DNA of 6,048 bases from Oscillospiraceae bacterium (GCA_029068025.1 JAIEDJ010000325.1:1-6048), one strand, 5' to 3'. Positions 1 through 5,157 are shown, numbered from the stretch's first letter. Numbers and translations are program-made. Notes: generated by a model from the letters alone, not told the origin.

Positions 1-2
1 AT

Positions 3-317
3 ATTGCAATGCGGCTTGCTCAAGACACAAAGAACGTTCTTTTTGACGAGCCGACAACGTTTCTTGACATTAAATATCAGCTGGAGCTGATGCGGCTTGC
101 TAAGCGGCTTAGCAGCGAGGGAAAGACCGTCGTCGCGGTGCTTCATGATATCGATCTGGCATTCGCAAATTCGGACAAGATCGTTGTTATCGATAACGGT
201 GAAGTTATGTACTGTGGTTCTCCGAGCGGACTTGTCGATTCGGGCGCGATAGAATCCGCATTTGGAGTGAAGCCGATAATGAGCGGAGAGCAATTGTTTT
301 TCAAATCAATAAATTAA
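3..317 (+). CDS. ABC transporter ATP-binding protein, FecE/BtuD-type, C-terminal part (5' truncated by window edge)
   Basis: This is the last third of an ATPase that powers uptake of iron complexes (siderophore, haem) or cobalamin. The reading frame is open to the left edge and starts within I-A-M-R-L-A-Q-D, the helix after the (unseen) LSGGQ signature. Visible motifs are Walker B with its catalytic glutamate (NVLFDEP), the D-loop region (TTFLDI, typical of the FecE/FhuC/BtuD family) and the switch histidine (VLHDIDLAFANSDKI). The C-terminal tail, with a NGEVMYCGSP strand and an 'AFGVKP' segment, also fits this family, whose members are about 250-260 residues. Walker A, the signature and the start lie outside the window. 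The gene ends at TAA 315-317, directly before a strong terminator, so it is probably the last gene of an importer operon. The family assignment is firm. The transported substrate cannot be read from this fragment. Confidence 0.9.
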   Translation: MAMRLAQDTKNVLFDEPTTFLDIKYQLELMRLAKRLSSEGKTVVAVLHDIDLAFANSDKIVVIDNGEVMYCGSPSGLVDSGAIESAFGVKPIMSGEQLFFKSIN

Positions 318-318
318 G

Positions 319-352
319 ACGGGAGCGCGAAAAGTGCTCTCGTTCCTTTTTT
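319..352 (+). terminator. Intrinsic terminator of the FecE-type operon
   Basis: Bases 319-328 pair with 334-343 to form a 10-bp stem (two G-U pairs) closed by a GAAAA loop. A T-rich run with six consecutive T at 347-352 follows. The stem begins one base after the ATPase stop codon. It separates the upstream importer operon from the sulfur genes that follow. Confidence 0.85.
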
Positions 353-376
353 GGTTGAATATATTTGTGGATATTA

Positions 377-402
377 CATATTATATTCATCTGTTTTATA
401 TG
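377..402. promoter_or_regulatory. Possible upstream operator (fourth copy of the 26-bp dyad)
   Basis: The arms are CATATTAT (377-384) and TTTATATG (395-402), separated by exactly 10 bp, and are inverted copies at 6 of 8 positions. Length and arm sequence match the dyads found after the three promoters. The 11-base string TTTTATATGTT at 394-404 recurs exactly at 491-501 in the cysK operator. This copy lies 97 bp upstream of the cysK operator and 38 bp upstream of the -35 box. The region is AT-rich, so chance cannot be excluded. The rest of 353-440 is AT-rich and holds no gene that I can see. Confidence 0.4.
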
Positions 403-440
403 TTTTTTGGCGTTAATTCACAAATTTTAGTTTTAACCTC

Positions 441-469
441 TTGACAAACAGAAAAAAACGGAGTAGAAT
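441..469 (+). promoter_or_regulatory. Sigma-A promoter of cysK-nifS-nifU
   Basis: TTGACA at 441-446 is a perfect -35 box. TAGAAT at 464-469 is a -10 box with one mismatch, and the spacer is exactly 17 bp. Transcription should start near 476. That leaves a leader of about 150 nt before the cysK start codon and places a palindromic operator directly on the start site. Confidence 0.85.
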
Positions 470-473
470 AAAG

Positions 474-499
474 CATATAAAGTCTATCAATTTTATATG
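474..499. promoter_or_regulatory. Operator-like dyad at the cysK transcription start
   Basis: CATATAAA (474-481) and TTTATATG (492-499) are perfect inverted 8-mers 10 bp apart. The dyad starts 5 bp after the -10 box and covers the predicted start site, a repressor position. GCATATAAAGT (473-483) is repeated exactly, on the other strand, after the thioredoxin promoter. ATAAAGCATA (468-477) is repeated exactly after the ABC importer promoter (3939-3948). A CymR/Rrf2-type sulfur repressor is a reasonable candidate, inferred from the genes controlled and not from a verified motif match. Confidence 0.6.
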
Positions 500-508
500 T
501 TATCATAA

Positions 509-610
509 ATGAACCAAACATTGAACAGAAAACTTTCATTCACGGTTGGCGGGGAAAAGGCTGTGCTGCTTGAAACCCGACTTGTGGGCGAAGATTCTGT
601 ATTCATTTGA
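509..610 (+). CDS. Possible 33-codon leader ORF upstream of cysK (unrecognised)
   Basis: An ATG-started frame of 33 codons fills most of the cysK leader and ends at TGA 608-610, one base before the cysK ribosome site (GGAGG 612-616). It is GC-richer than its surroundings and its codons resemble those of neighbouring genes. It has no Shine-Dalgarno sequence ahead of its ATG, no cysteine codon and no recognisable domain. It begins MNQTLNRKLSF and ends GEDSVFI. It could be a small protein, a leader coupled to cysK translation, or a chance open frame in a structured untranslated leader. I see no T-box signature and no SAM riboswitch in this stretch. Confidence 0.25.
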   Translation: MNQTLNRKLSFTVGGEKAVLLETRLVGEDSVFI

Positions 611-624
611 CGGAGGTATGCATC

Positions 625-1557
625 ATGGGAAAAATTTATAAGGGCGCAATTGATCTTATCGGCAATACGCCTCTGGTAGAGATCGTTAATACAGAGGAAA
701 AGCTTGGACTTAAAGCAAGGGTTCTTGTGAAACTCGAATATCTTAATCCTGCGGGGTCCGTCAAGGACAGGATCGCACGTTCCATGATCGAGGAAGCCGA
801 AAAGAACGGTCTGCTGAAAAAAGGCTCAACGATAATCGAGCCGACCTCGGGAAATACCGGAATCGGGCTTGCGGCTATCGCGGCGGTCAAAGGCTACCGC
901 ATCATTCTGACCATGCCCGAGACTATGAGCATAGAGCGCCGCAACATCTTAAAGGCTTATGGCGCGGAGATAGAGCTTACCGAGGGCTTTAAAGGAATGA
1001 AGGGCGCTATCGAACGTGCCGAACAGCTTCAAAAGGAGATCGAGGGAAGCTATATCCCGGGACAGTTCGTAAATCCCGCAAACCCGGAAACCCACAAACG
1101 GACAACAGGCCCCGAGATATGGGAAGACACGGACGGAAAAATCGACTTTTTTGTAGCGGGAGTAGGCACGGGCGGAACTATTACGGGAACAGGTTCGTTC
1201 CTGAAATCAAAGAACCCGTCTGTCAAGGTAATAGCCGTAGAGCCGGAGCGTTCTCCGGTGCTGTCGGGAGGCGCGGCGAGCGGTCACAAGATACAAGGTA
1301 TCGGCGCGGGCTTTATTCCCGAAACACTTGACACAAAGGTTTATGACGAGGTGGTAAAGGTTCCCGACGAAGCGGCGTTCGATACCGCGAAGCTGCTTGC
1401 GAAAACGGACGGTATTCTCACCGGAATAAGCTCGGGAGCGGCGCTGTGGGCGGGCTTGGAGCTTGCAAAAAAGTCCGAGAACGAGGGAAAAACCATAGTG
1501 GTGATTCTTCCCGACAGCGGCGACAGATATTATTCCACAAAATTATTTCAAGAATAA
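625..1557 (+). CDS. cysK: Cysteine synthase A (O-acetylserine sulfhydrylase)
   Basis: A PLP enzyme of 310 residues, the usual CysK length, that makes L-cysteine from O-acetylserine and sulfide in the cytoplasm. Family motifs are in order: IGNTPLV (12-18), NPAGSVKDR with the PLP lysine K47, the substrate loop TSGNTG (74-79), QFVNPANPETH (147-157), the phosphate-binding GTGGT (181-185), GISSGAA near the C-terminus, and PDSGDRYYST, whose serine contacts the PLP ring nitrogen. The start is ATG 625, eight bases after GGAGG (612-616). An in-frame TTG at 607 precedes that ribosome site and is not used. It is the first gene after the promoter at 441-469 and is followed 24 bp later by nifS, the enzyme that consumes its product. 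CysK rather than CysM or cystathionine beta-synthase fits the length and the absence of extra domains. Confidence 0.96.
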   Translation: MGKIYKGAIDLIGNTPLVEIVNTEEKLGLKARVLVKLEYLNPAGSVKDRIARSMIEEAEKNGLLKKGSTIIEPTSGNTGIGLAAIAAVKGYRIILTMPETMSIERRNILKAYGAEIELTEGFKGMKGAIERAEQLQKEIEGSYIPGQFVNPANPETHKRTTGPEIWEDTDGKIDFFVAGVGTGGTITGTGSFLKSKNPSVKVIAVEPERSPVLSGGAASGHKIQGIGAGFIPETLDTKVYDEVVKVPDEAAFDTAKLLAKTDGILTGISSGAALWAGLELAKKSENEGKTIVVILPDSGDRYYSTKLFQE

Positions 1558-1581
1558 TTCAAATTCTTTTGAAAAGAGGTC

Positions 1582-2778
1582 ATGATATTGAAAATATACG
1601 CGGATAACGCCGCCACAACTAAAATGAGCCGCGCGGCAATTGACGCTATGATCCCCTATATGAGCGAAATTTACGGAAATCCGTCCAGTCTGCACAGCGA
1701 CGGTCAAGCGGCGGCGGAAGCTCTGTATAACGCGCGCGAACGCATTGCGCAAATACTCGGCTGTTCGCCAAAGGAGATAACTTTTACTTCCGGCGGCAGT
1801 GAATCGGATAATCAAGCTATCATTACGGCTGCAAAACTCGGAGAAGCCAAAGGCAAGAAGCATATTATCTCCACGGCGTTTGAACATCACGCGGTTTTGC
1901 ATACTCTTGAGGCGCTTGAAAAGCAAGGCTTTGAGATCACGTTGCTTGATGTTGGCGAGTACGGGCTTGTTACCGCCGAACAGGTGAAAAACGCACTCCG
2001 TGAAGATACTTGCCTTGTTACCGTGATGTACGCGAATAATGAGATCGGAACAATTCAGCCTATCGCGGAGATCGGAGCAGTCTGCCGCGAAGCGGGAGTA
2101 ATTTTTCACACAGACGCGGTTCAGGCTGTCGGGCATTTGAGGATAAATGTCGAGGAAGAAAAAATCGATATGCTGTCCCTCTCGGCGCACAAATTCCACG
2201 GACCGAAAGGCGCGGGAGTTTTGTATGCGAGAAAAGGTATCGCTTTGAAAAACATTATTTACGGCGGCGCTCAGGAACGCGGAAAGCGCGCCGGAACGGA
2301 AAATATTCCCGCGATAATGGGAATGGCAAAGGCGCTTGAAAATGCGGCGGCGAATATCGAAGCGAATTCCGAGAAGCTCACAAAAATGCGGAACAGACTT
2401 ATTGAAGGACTTTCCGAGATTCCGCACTCTATACTCAACGGCGACAAGGAAAAGCGGCTGCACGGAAACGTTAATTTCTGCTTTGAGGGGATCGAGGGCG
2501 AATCGCTTTTGCTGTTGCTTGACGATAAAGGTATTTCCGCGTCGTCGGGTTCGGCGTGTACTTCCGGAGCGCTTGATCCGAGTCATGTTCTTCTGGCGCT
2601 CGGCAGACCTCACGAGATCGCGCACGGTTCGCTGCGGTTATCGTTATCGGAAGAGAACACCGATGAGGAAATTGAATATATCATAAACGCGGTCAAAGAG
2701 GTCGTTAAATATTTGAGAGAAATGTCTCCGGTGTGGCGCGATCTGATAAGCGGCAAAAAAGAATTTGTTATCAAGTGA
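1582..2778 (+). CDS. nifS: Cysteine desulfurase (NifS/IscS class I)
   Basis: A PLP enzyme of 398 residues that removes sulfur from cysteine as a persulfide, giving alanine, and passes it to a scaffold for Fe-S assembly. Visible motifs: YADNAATT (6-13), TSGGSESDN (69-77), EHHAVLH (101-107), ANNEIGTIQP (151-160), HTDAVQAVG (176-184) with the PLP-contacting D178 and Q181, SAHKFHGPKG with Schiff-base lysine K204, RAGTEN (236-241), and the persulfide cysteine C326 in SSGSACTSG, the class I form. The start is uncertain. ATG 1582 lies only 2 bp after the ribosome site (AGAGG 1575-1579), whereas TTG 1588 lies 8 bp after it and would give a protein beginning MKIYADNAATT, close to the usual start of the family. 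NifS and NifU downstream form a donor-scaffold pair. The stop codon abuts a palindromic repeat at 2780. Confidence 0.95.
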   Translation: MILKIYADNAATTKMSRAAIDAMIPYMSEIYGNPSSLHSDGQAAAEALYNARERIAQILGCSPKEITFTSGGSESDNQAIITAAKLGEAKGKKHIISTAFEHHAVLHTLEALEKQGFEITLLDVGEYGLVTAEQVKNALREDTCLVTVMYANNEIGTIQPIAEIGAVCREAGVIFHTDAVQAVGHLRINVEEEKIDMLSLSAHKFHGPKGAGVLYARKGIALKNIIYGGAQERGKRAGTENIPAIMGMAKALENAAANIEANSEKLTKMRNRLIEGLSEIPHSILNGDKEKRLHGNVNFCFEGIEGESLLLLLDDKGISASSGSACTSGALDPSHVLLALGRPHEIAHGSLRLSLSEENTDEEIEYIINAVKEVVKYLREMSPVWRDLISGKKEFVIK

Positions 2779-2779
2779 C

Positions 2780-2900
2780 GCAATTCGCGAAAGCGAGTGC
2801 GGAAGCGAAACGGAGCGATAGCGGAGTGAGCATTCCGCGCTCGGCTAGCGGAAACCGCAGTGAGCGAAGCGAGCGAAGGTTTGCGCGTTTCGCGAATTGC
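2780..2900. repeat. 121-bp palindromic intergenic element (REP/MITE-like) between nifS and nifU
   Basis: Perfect 13-bp terminal inverted repeats, GCAATTCGCGAAA at 2780-2792 and its complement at 2888-2900, enclose two further inverted repeats. Arm one pairs 2794-2804 with 2833-2843 (11 bp, one G-T). Arm two pairs 2848-2856 with 2878-2886 (8 bp with one mismatch). The transcript could fold into a three-way, cloverleaf-like junction. Short GAGCGAAG/GCGGA words recur inside, and the element is GC-rich against AT-rich flanks. It starts one base after the nifS stop and ends 21 bp before the nifU start, with no poly-T after it. It carries no gene that I recognise. One frame happens to stay open through it into nifU. 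A non-autonomous repeat is likely. A processing or stability hairpin is an alternative role. Confidence 0.8.
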
Positions 2901-2921
2901 TTTAAAATAAGGAGTATAGAT

Positions 2922-3356
2922 ATGGCATTATACAGCGAAAAAGTTATGGATCATTTTCGTAATCCCCGAAACGTCGGAGTAATCGAAAACGCGAACGGTA
3001 TAGGAGAGGTCGGAAACGCTAAGTGCGGAGATATTATGAAGATCTATCTGAAGATCGACAACGATATTATTTCGGACGTGAAATTTGAGACGTTCGGGTG
3101 CGGTTCGGCAATCGCTTCAAGCTCCATGGCTACCGAGATGATCAAGGGCAAGCCGCTTTCCGAGGCATTAACGCTCACGAACAAAGCGGTCGCCGAAGCT
3201 CTGGACGGACTTCCGGCGCACAAGCTGCACTGCTCCGTGCTTGCGGAAGAAGCAATAAAATCCGCAATTCGTGATTATTACGAAAAGAACGGCATCGAAT
3301 ACGATCACAAGCTGTTTCCCGACTGCGAGAGCTGTGGTCATTGCTGTGACGGTTAA
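2922..3356 (+). CDS. nifU: Fe-S cluster assembly scaffold, NifU/IscU family (Clostridium type) with Cys-rich tail
   Basis: A 144-residue scaffold on which the desulfurase NifS builds Fe-S clusters. The three ligand cysteines are present: C35 in GNAKCGD (with the conserved D37), C60 in TFGCGSAIASSSMATE and C104 in HCSVLAEEAI. The segment just before C104 reads LPAHK, not the LPPVK bound by the chaperone HscA in proteobacteria, as expected if no HscAB system serves it. The protein ends with DCESCGHCCDG, four extra cysteines (135, 138, 141, 142) beyond the IscU core. Similar tails are, to my knowledge, seen in clostridial NifU proteins. The start is ATG 2922, seven bases after AAGGAG (2909-2914). 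A longer frame reaching back to 2733 runs through the palindromic repeat and is rejected. It is the last gene of the cysK unit and is followed by a strong terminator. Confidence 0.95.
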   Translation: MALYSEKVMDHFRNPRNVGVIENANGIGEVGNAKCGDIMKIYLKIDNDIISDVKFETFGCGSAIASSSMATEMIKGKPLSEALTLTNKAVAEALDGLPAHKLHCSVLAEEAIKSAIRDYYEKNGIEYDHKLFPDCESCGHCCDG

Positions 3357-3382
3357 GCAGGTCATTTATTTAATAAATTTAT

Positions 3383-3422
3383 AATCAAGCGGCGGTTCAC
3401 AAAAACCGCCGCTTGATTTTTT
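3383..3422. terminator. Shared terminator between convergent nifU and thioredoxin-like gene
   Basis: A perfect 15-bp stem pairs 3383-3397 with 3404-3418 around a 6-base loop. On the plus strand it runs into six T (3417-3422), giving a strong terminator for cysK-nifS-nifU. On the minus strand the stem begins two bases after the stop codon of the convergent gene and is followed by an AT-rich but less pure T tract, so it probably works in both directions with lower strength there. Confidence 0.9.
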
Positions 3423-3735
3423 ATTTTAATTTCTTGATGTTCTCGAGAATTATCAGCTTATGCGTAAATCCAACGCATTTTTCTTTGATATCACCGCTTT
3501 TGATAAACAACAAAGTCGGCAGAGCCGTAACATCGTACCGCGACGCAAGCTCGGGCTGCCCGGTGATATCGCATTTTGCTATTACGGCGTTTTCAGCCTG
3601 TTCCTCGGCGGCTTCGTTAAGCCCTGCTTCGGTGCGCTTGCAGTGAGCGCAGGTCGGCGAGTAAAATTCGATCACCAGCGGCTTGTCCGTGGAAATGATC
3701 TCATTGTAATTTTGATTTGTAAGCTCCTTTATCAT
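3421..3735 (-). CDS. Thioredoxin-like thiol-disulfide protein with CAHC active site
   Basis: A small cytoplasmic protein of 104 residues, the size of a single thioredoxin domain, without signal peptide. The redox motif is C29-A-H-C32 after EFYSPT, so it lacks the tryptophan and the GP of the classical WCGPC; the histidine recalls the CPHC of DsbA-type proteins. The cis-proline is P73 (TALPTLLF), and the FIKSGDIKEKCVGF strand-turn-strand that follows is normal for the fold. Extra cysteines occur at 55 and 87. Both active-site cysteines are present, so it should be redox active, but its partner is unknown. The start is ATG 3735, eight bases after a perfect AGGAGG (3749-3744). It is a single-gene unit convergent with nifU and divergent from the ABC importer. 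Its promoter carries the same dyad as those units, which suggests a sulfur-linked job, for example recycling a thiol or reducing an imported compound. Confidence 0.9.
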   Translation of the reverse strand: MIKELTNQNYNEIISTDKPLVIEFYSPTCAHCKRTEAGLNEAAEEQAENAVIAKCDITGQPELASRYDVTALPTLLFIKSGDIKEKCVGFTHKLIILENIKKLK

Positions 3736-3753
3736 GATGCTTTCCTCCTAAAA

Positions 3754-3779
3754 CATATAATACATATATACTTTATATG
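3754..3779. promoter_or_regulatory. Operator-like dyad at the thioredoxin-gene transcription start
   Basis: CATATAAT (3754-3761) and TTTATATG (3772-3779) are inverted copies at 7 of 8 positions with a 10-bp spacer, the same geometry as the cysK operator. On the gene's own strand the site reads GCATATAAAGT at its start, identical to the cysK copy over 11 bases. It begins 8 bp after the -10 box, at the predicted transcription start. Confidence 0.6.
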
Positions 3780-3787
3780 CAAATATT

Positions 3788-3816
3788 ATTATAGCACCTT
3801 CACGGGCTTTTGTCAA
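3788..3816 (-). promoter_or_regulatory. Perfect-consensus sigma-A promoter of the thioredoxin-like gene
   Basis: On the minus strand TTGACA (3816-3811), a 17-bp spacer and TATAAT (3793-3788) match the consensus at all 12 positions. The predicted start lies near 3781, giving a leader of about 45 nt. Such a strong promoter would need a repressor to be controlled, which fits the dyad placed right after it. Confidence 0.9.
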
Positions 3817-3909
3817 TAATTTTCGCCGTTCTTAAAAATTAAAATATAGCCAAAATTTTACTAAATATTTTAATATAATTGTGTTTAATTACAAAAATCG
3901 AAAAAAGCC

Positions 3910-3938
3910 TTGACAATGAAGATAGATGAGTGTATAAT
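3910..3938 (+). promoter_or_regulatory. Perfect-consensus sigma-A promoter of the ABC importer operon
   Basis: TTGACA (3910-3915), a 17-bp spacer and TATAAT (3933-3938) match the consensus at all 12 positions. The start should fall near 3945, leaving a leader of about 145 nt. It is divergent from the thioredoxin promoter. The 93 bp between the two -35 boxes (3817-3909) is strongly AT-rich with A and T tracts that could act as UP elements or bend, and holds no gene. Confidence 0.9.
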
Positions 3939-3944
3939 ATAAAG

Positions 3945-3970
3945 CATAGCAAATCTATAGGATTTCTAAG
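3945..3970. promoter_or_regulatory. Operator-like dyad at the ABC importer transcription start
   Basis: CATAGCAA (3945-3952) and TTTCTAAG (3963-3970) are inverted copies at 6 of 8 positions, again with a 10-bp spacer. From 3939 the site shares ATAAAGCATA and then TCTAT (3954-3958) in register with the cysK copy. It is the least symmetrical of the three start-site dyads. Its ATAGGATTT portion resembles what I remember of the right part of CymR sites in Bacillus, but I cannot verify this. The right arm also forms a hairpin, TTTCTAA-GATT-TTAGAAA (3963-3980), just ahead of the leader-peptide ribosome site. Confidence 0.5.
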
Positions 3971-3992
3971 ATTTTAGAAAGGAATGTACCGA

Positions 3993-4046
3993 ATGTTTAA
4001 TCTCGAAAAAGCGATTTGCCAAAATGTCAGGTTTGCCCGATGTTGA
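3993..4046 (+). CDS. Cys-containing 17-residue leader peptide of the ABC importer operon
   Basis: The frame encodes MFNLEKAICQNVRFARC and stops at TGA 4044-4046. It has a ribosome site (AAAGGA 3978-3983) nine bases before its ATG. It lies wholly within the leader, after the promoter and before the ATPase gene at 4090. Cysteine codons stand at position 9 (TGC) and at the last position (TGT), in an operon likely to import a sulfur source. Codons 13-17 overlap the left arm of a stem that covers the ATPase ribosome site. Cysteine-codon leader peptides acting as attenuators are known in other bacteria, such as actinobacterial sulfur genes. That this is one is an inference from position, codons and folding. 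Confidence 0.55.
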   Translation: MFNLEKAICQNVRFARC

Positions 4047-4085
4047 ATGTGCAGAACGCCGAAAATAATTTTGATCGGAGAAACC
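4030..4085 (+). promoter_or_regulatory. Stem sequestering the ATPase-gene ribosome site (candidate translational attenuator)
   Basis: GGTTT (4030-4034) pairs with AAACC (4081-4085), and CCGAT (4037-4041) with ATCGG (4074-4078), around a 2x2 internal loop, closing a 32-nt loop. The right arm contains CGGAG (4076-4080), the Shine-Dalgarno region of the gene starting at 4090. The left arm is the end of the leader-peptide frame. A ribosome held on the peptide, for instance at Cys9 when charged tRNA-Cys is scarce, would cover part of the left arm and free the site. No poly-T follows, so control of translation is more likely than termination. Confidence 0.5.
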
Positions 4086-4089
4086 AACT

Positions 4090-5157
4090 ATGTATGTTGA
4101 ACTTAAAAATATAAACAAGAGCTTCGGAGATTTCAAGGCTTCCGATGATGTAAGTTTTGAGGTCGAGAAAGGAAAGCTCGTTGGACTGCTCGGACCGAGC
4201 GGCAGCGGTAAAACCACTATTTTGCGTATGCTCGCGGGTCTCGAAAAACAGGACAGCGGCGATATTTATATAAACGGCATGAACGTAAACTCTCTCCCCG
4301 CAAGCGAACGCGGTATCGGATTTGTATTCCAGAGCTACGCACTGTTTCCGTTTATGACGGTAAACGCAAATATCGCTTACGGTCTGAAGGTGCAGAAAAA
4401 AGACAAGGCATTTATAAAGCAAAGAGTGGACGAACTGCTTGAGCTGGTGGGACTTCCCGATGTTGGCAAACGCTATCCCGATCAGCTCAGCGGCGGTCAG
4501 CGGCAGCGTATAGCTCTTGCACGTGCTCTCGCTCCGCAGCCCGAGCTGCTGCTTCTTGACGAGCCGTTTGCCGCGATAGACGCTAAAGTACGCAAGGAGC
4601 TCCGCACCTGGCTGCGCGAAACGATCGATAAGATCGGTATCACAAGCATTTTCGTTACACACGATCAAGACGAGGCGATAGAGGTCGCCGATGAGATCAT
4701 AATAACCAATCAAGGCAGAGTTGAACAGGTAGGAAACCCCGTTGAGATCTATCTTGAACCGAAAACTCCGTTTGTAGCGCAGTTTATCGGGCAGTCGGTT
4801 ATGATCGACGATATCGGACGGCTTAAAGGATTTACCGCGCCGAACGGAAAAGGAACAGCGGTTATTCGTCCGGAATTCCTCGAAATAAATAAATTTGAGG
4901 ACGACGGTTATCATGAATTTGAAAGCGCCATGGAGGACGCCGTAGTCGAGGATATCTCGTTCAGAGGAAACGCGTTCGAGGTAAGAGCGGACATAGACGG
5001 CATAAAGGTGATCGGGCGCTATCCGCTCAGTTCCCCCAAACTGAAACGCGGAGACAGTGTGAAAATATTTATCAAAAAGCTCTATACCATAGACGGCGGA
5101 ACCACCGAGATACTTGTCAACAAGGCTCTGGACGTTTCCGATCTGTACTACATCTAA
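4090..5157 (+). CDS. ABC importer ATP-binding protein, CysA-like, with C-terminal TOBE-type region
   Basis: The ATPase of an import system, 355 residues, acting on the cytoplasmic face of the membrane. Motifs: Walker A GPSGSGKTT (35-43), Q-loop glutamine Q81 (FVFQSYALFP), signature LSGGQ (133-137), Walker B LLLLDEP (153-159) with E158, D-loop AAID (161-164) and switch H191 (FVTHDQDEA). The stretch DQDEAIEVADEIII...GRVEQVGNPVEIY...FVAQFIG is characteristic of CysA (sulfate/thiosulfate) and related ATPases. Residues from about 235 form an accessory region of TOBE type with GTAVIRPEFLEI. SsuB and TauB, the usual partners of an SsuC-like permease, are only about 250 residues and lack this region. 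ATG 4090 follows GGAG (4077-4080) by nine bases. The stop at 5155 overlaps the ribosome site of the permease gene, so the two are tightly linked. The substrate is probably a sulfur compound. Confidence 0.9.
   Translation: MYVELKNINKSFGDFKASDDVSFEVEKGKLVGLLGPSGSGKTTILRMLAGLEKQDSGDIYINGMNVNSLPASERGIGFVFQSYALFPFMTVNANIAYGLKVQKKDKAFIKQRVDELLELVGLPDVGKRYPDQLSGGQRQRIALARALAPQPELLLLDEPFAAIDAKVRKELRTWLRETIDKIGITSIFVTHDQDEAIEVADEIIITNQGRVEQVGNPVEIYLEPKTPFVAQFIGQSVMIDDIGRLKGFTAPNGKGTAVIRPEFLEINKFEDDGYHEFESAMEDAVVEDISFRGNAFEVRADIDGIKVIGRYPLSSPKLKRGDSVKIFIKKLYTIDGGTTEILVNKALDVSDLYYI

Noticed and set aside
607..624. TTG start for cysK at 607
   Set aside because: It lies upstream of and across the GGAGG ribosome site that serves ATG 625, and the ATG start gives the normal CysK N-terminus.
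476..624. T-box or SAM riboswitch in the cysK leader
   Set aside because: I see no T-box sequence, no terminator/antiterminator pair and no poly-T in the leader, and no SAM riboswitch core.
1543..2625. 360-codon open frame on the minus strand opposite nifS
   Set aside because: It lies fully antisense to a gene with all cysteine desulfurase motifs, has no ribosome site or recognisable domain, and its composition is that of a complement of coding DNA.
2780..2900. CRISPR repeat, tRNA or terminator in the nifS-nifU gap
   Set aside because: There are no spaced direct repeats, the cloverleaf-like fold lacks tRNA conserved positions and a CCA-type acceptor, and no T run follows the stems.
2733..2921. 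N-terminal extension of nifU through the palindromic repeat
   Set aside because: The extension overlaps the end of nifS, translates the repeat into low-complexity Arg/Ser-rich sequence, and ignores a good AAGGAG ribosome site before ATG 2922, where the NifU family begins (MALYSEKVMDHF).
4047..4100. Second 17-codon frame right after the importer leader peptide (begins MCRTPK)
   Set aside because: It has no ribosome site of its own, overlaps the ATPase start in another frame and contains the SD-sequestering arm. It would depend on re-initiation, for which nothing else speaks.
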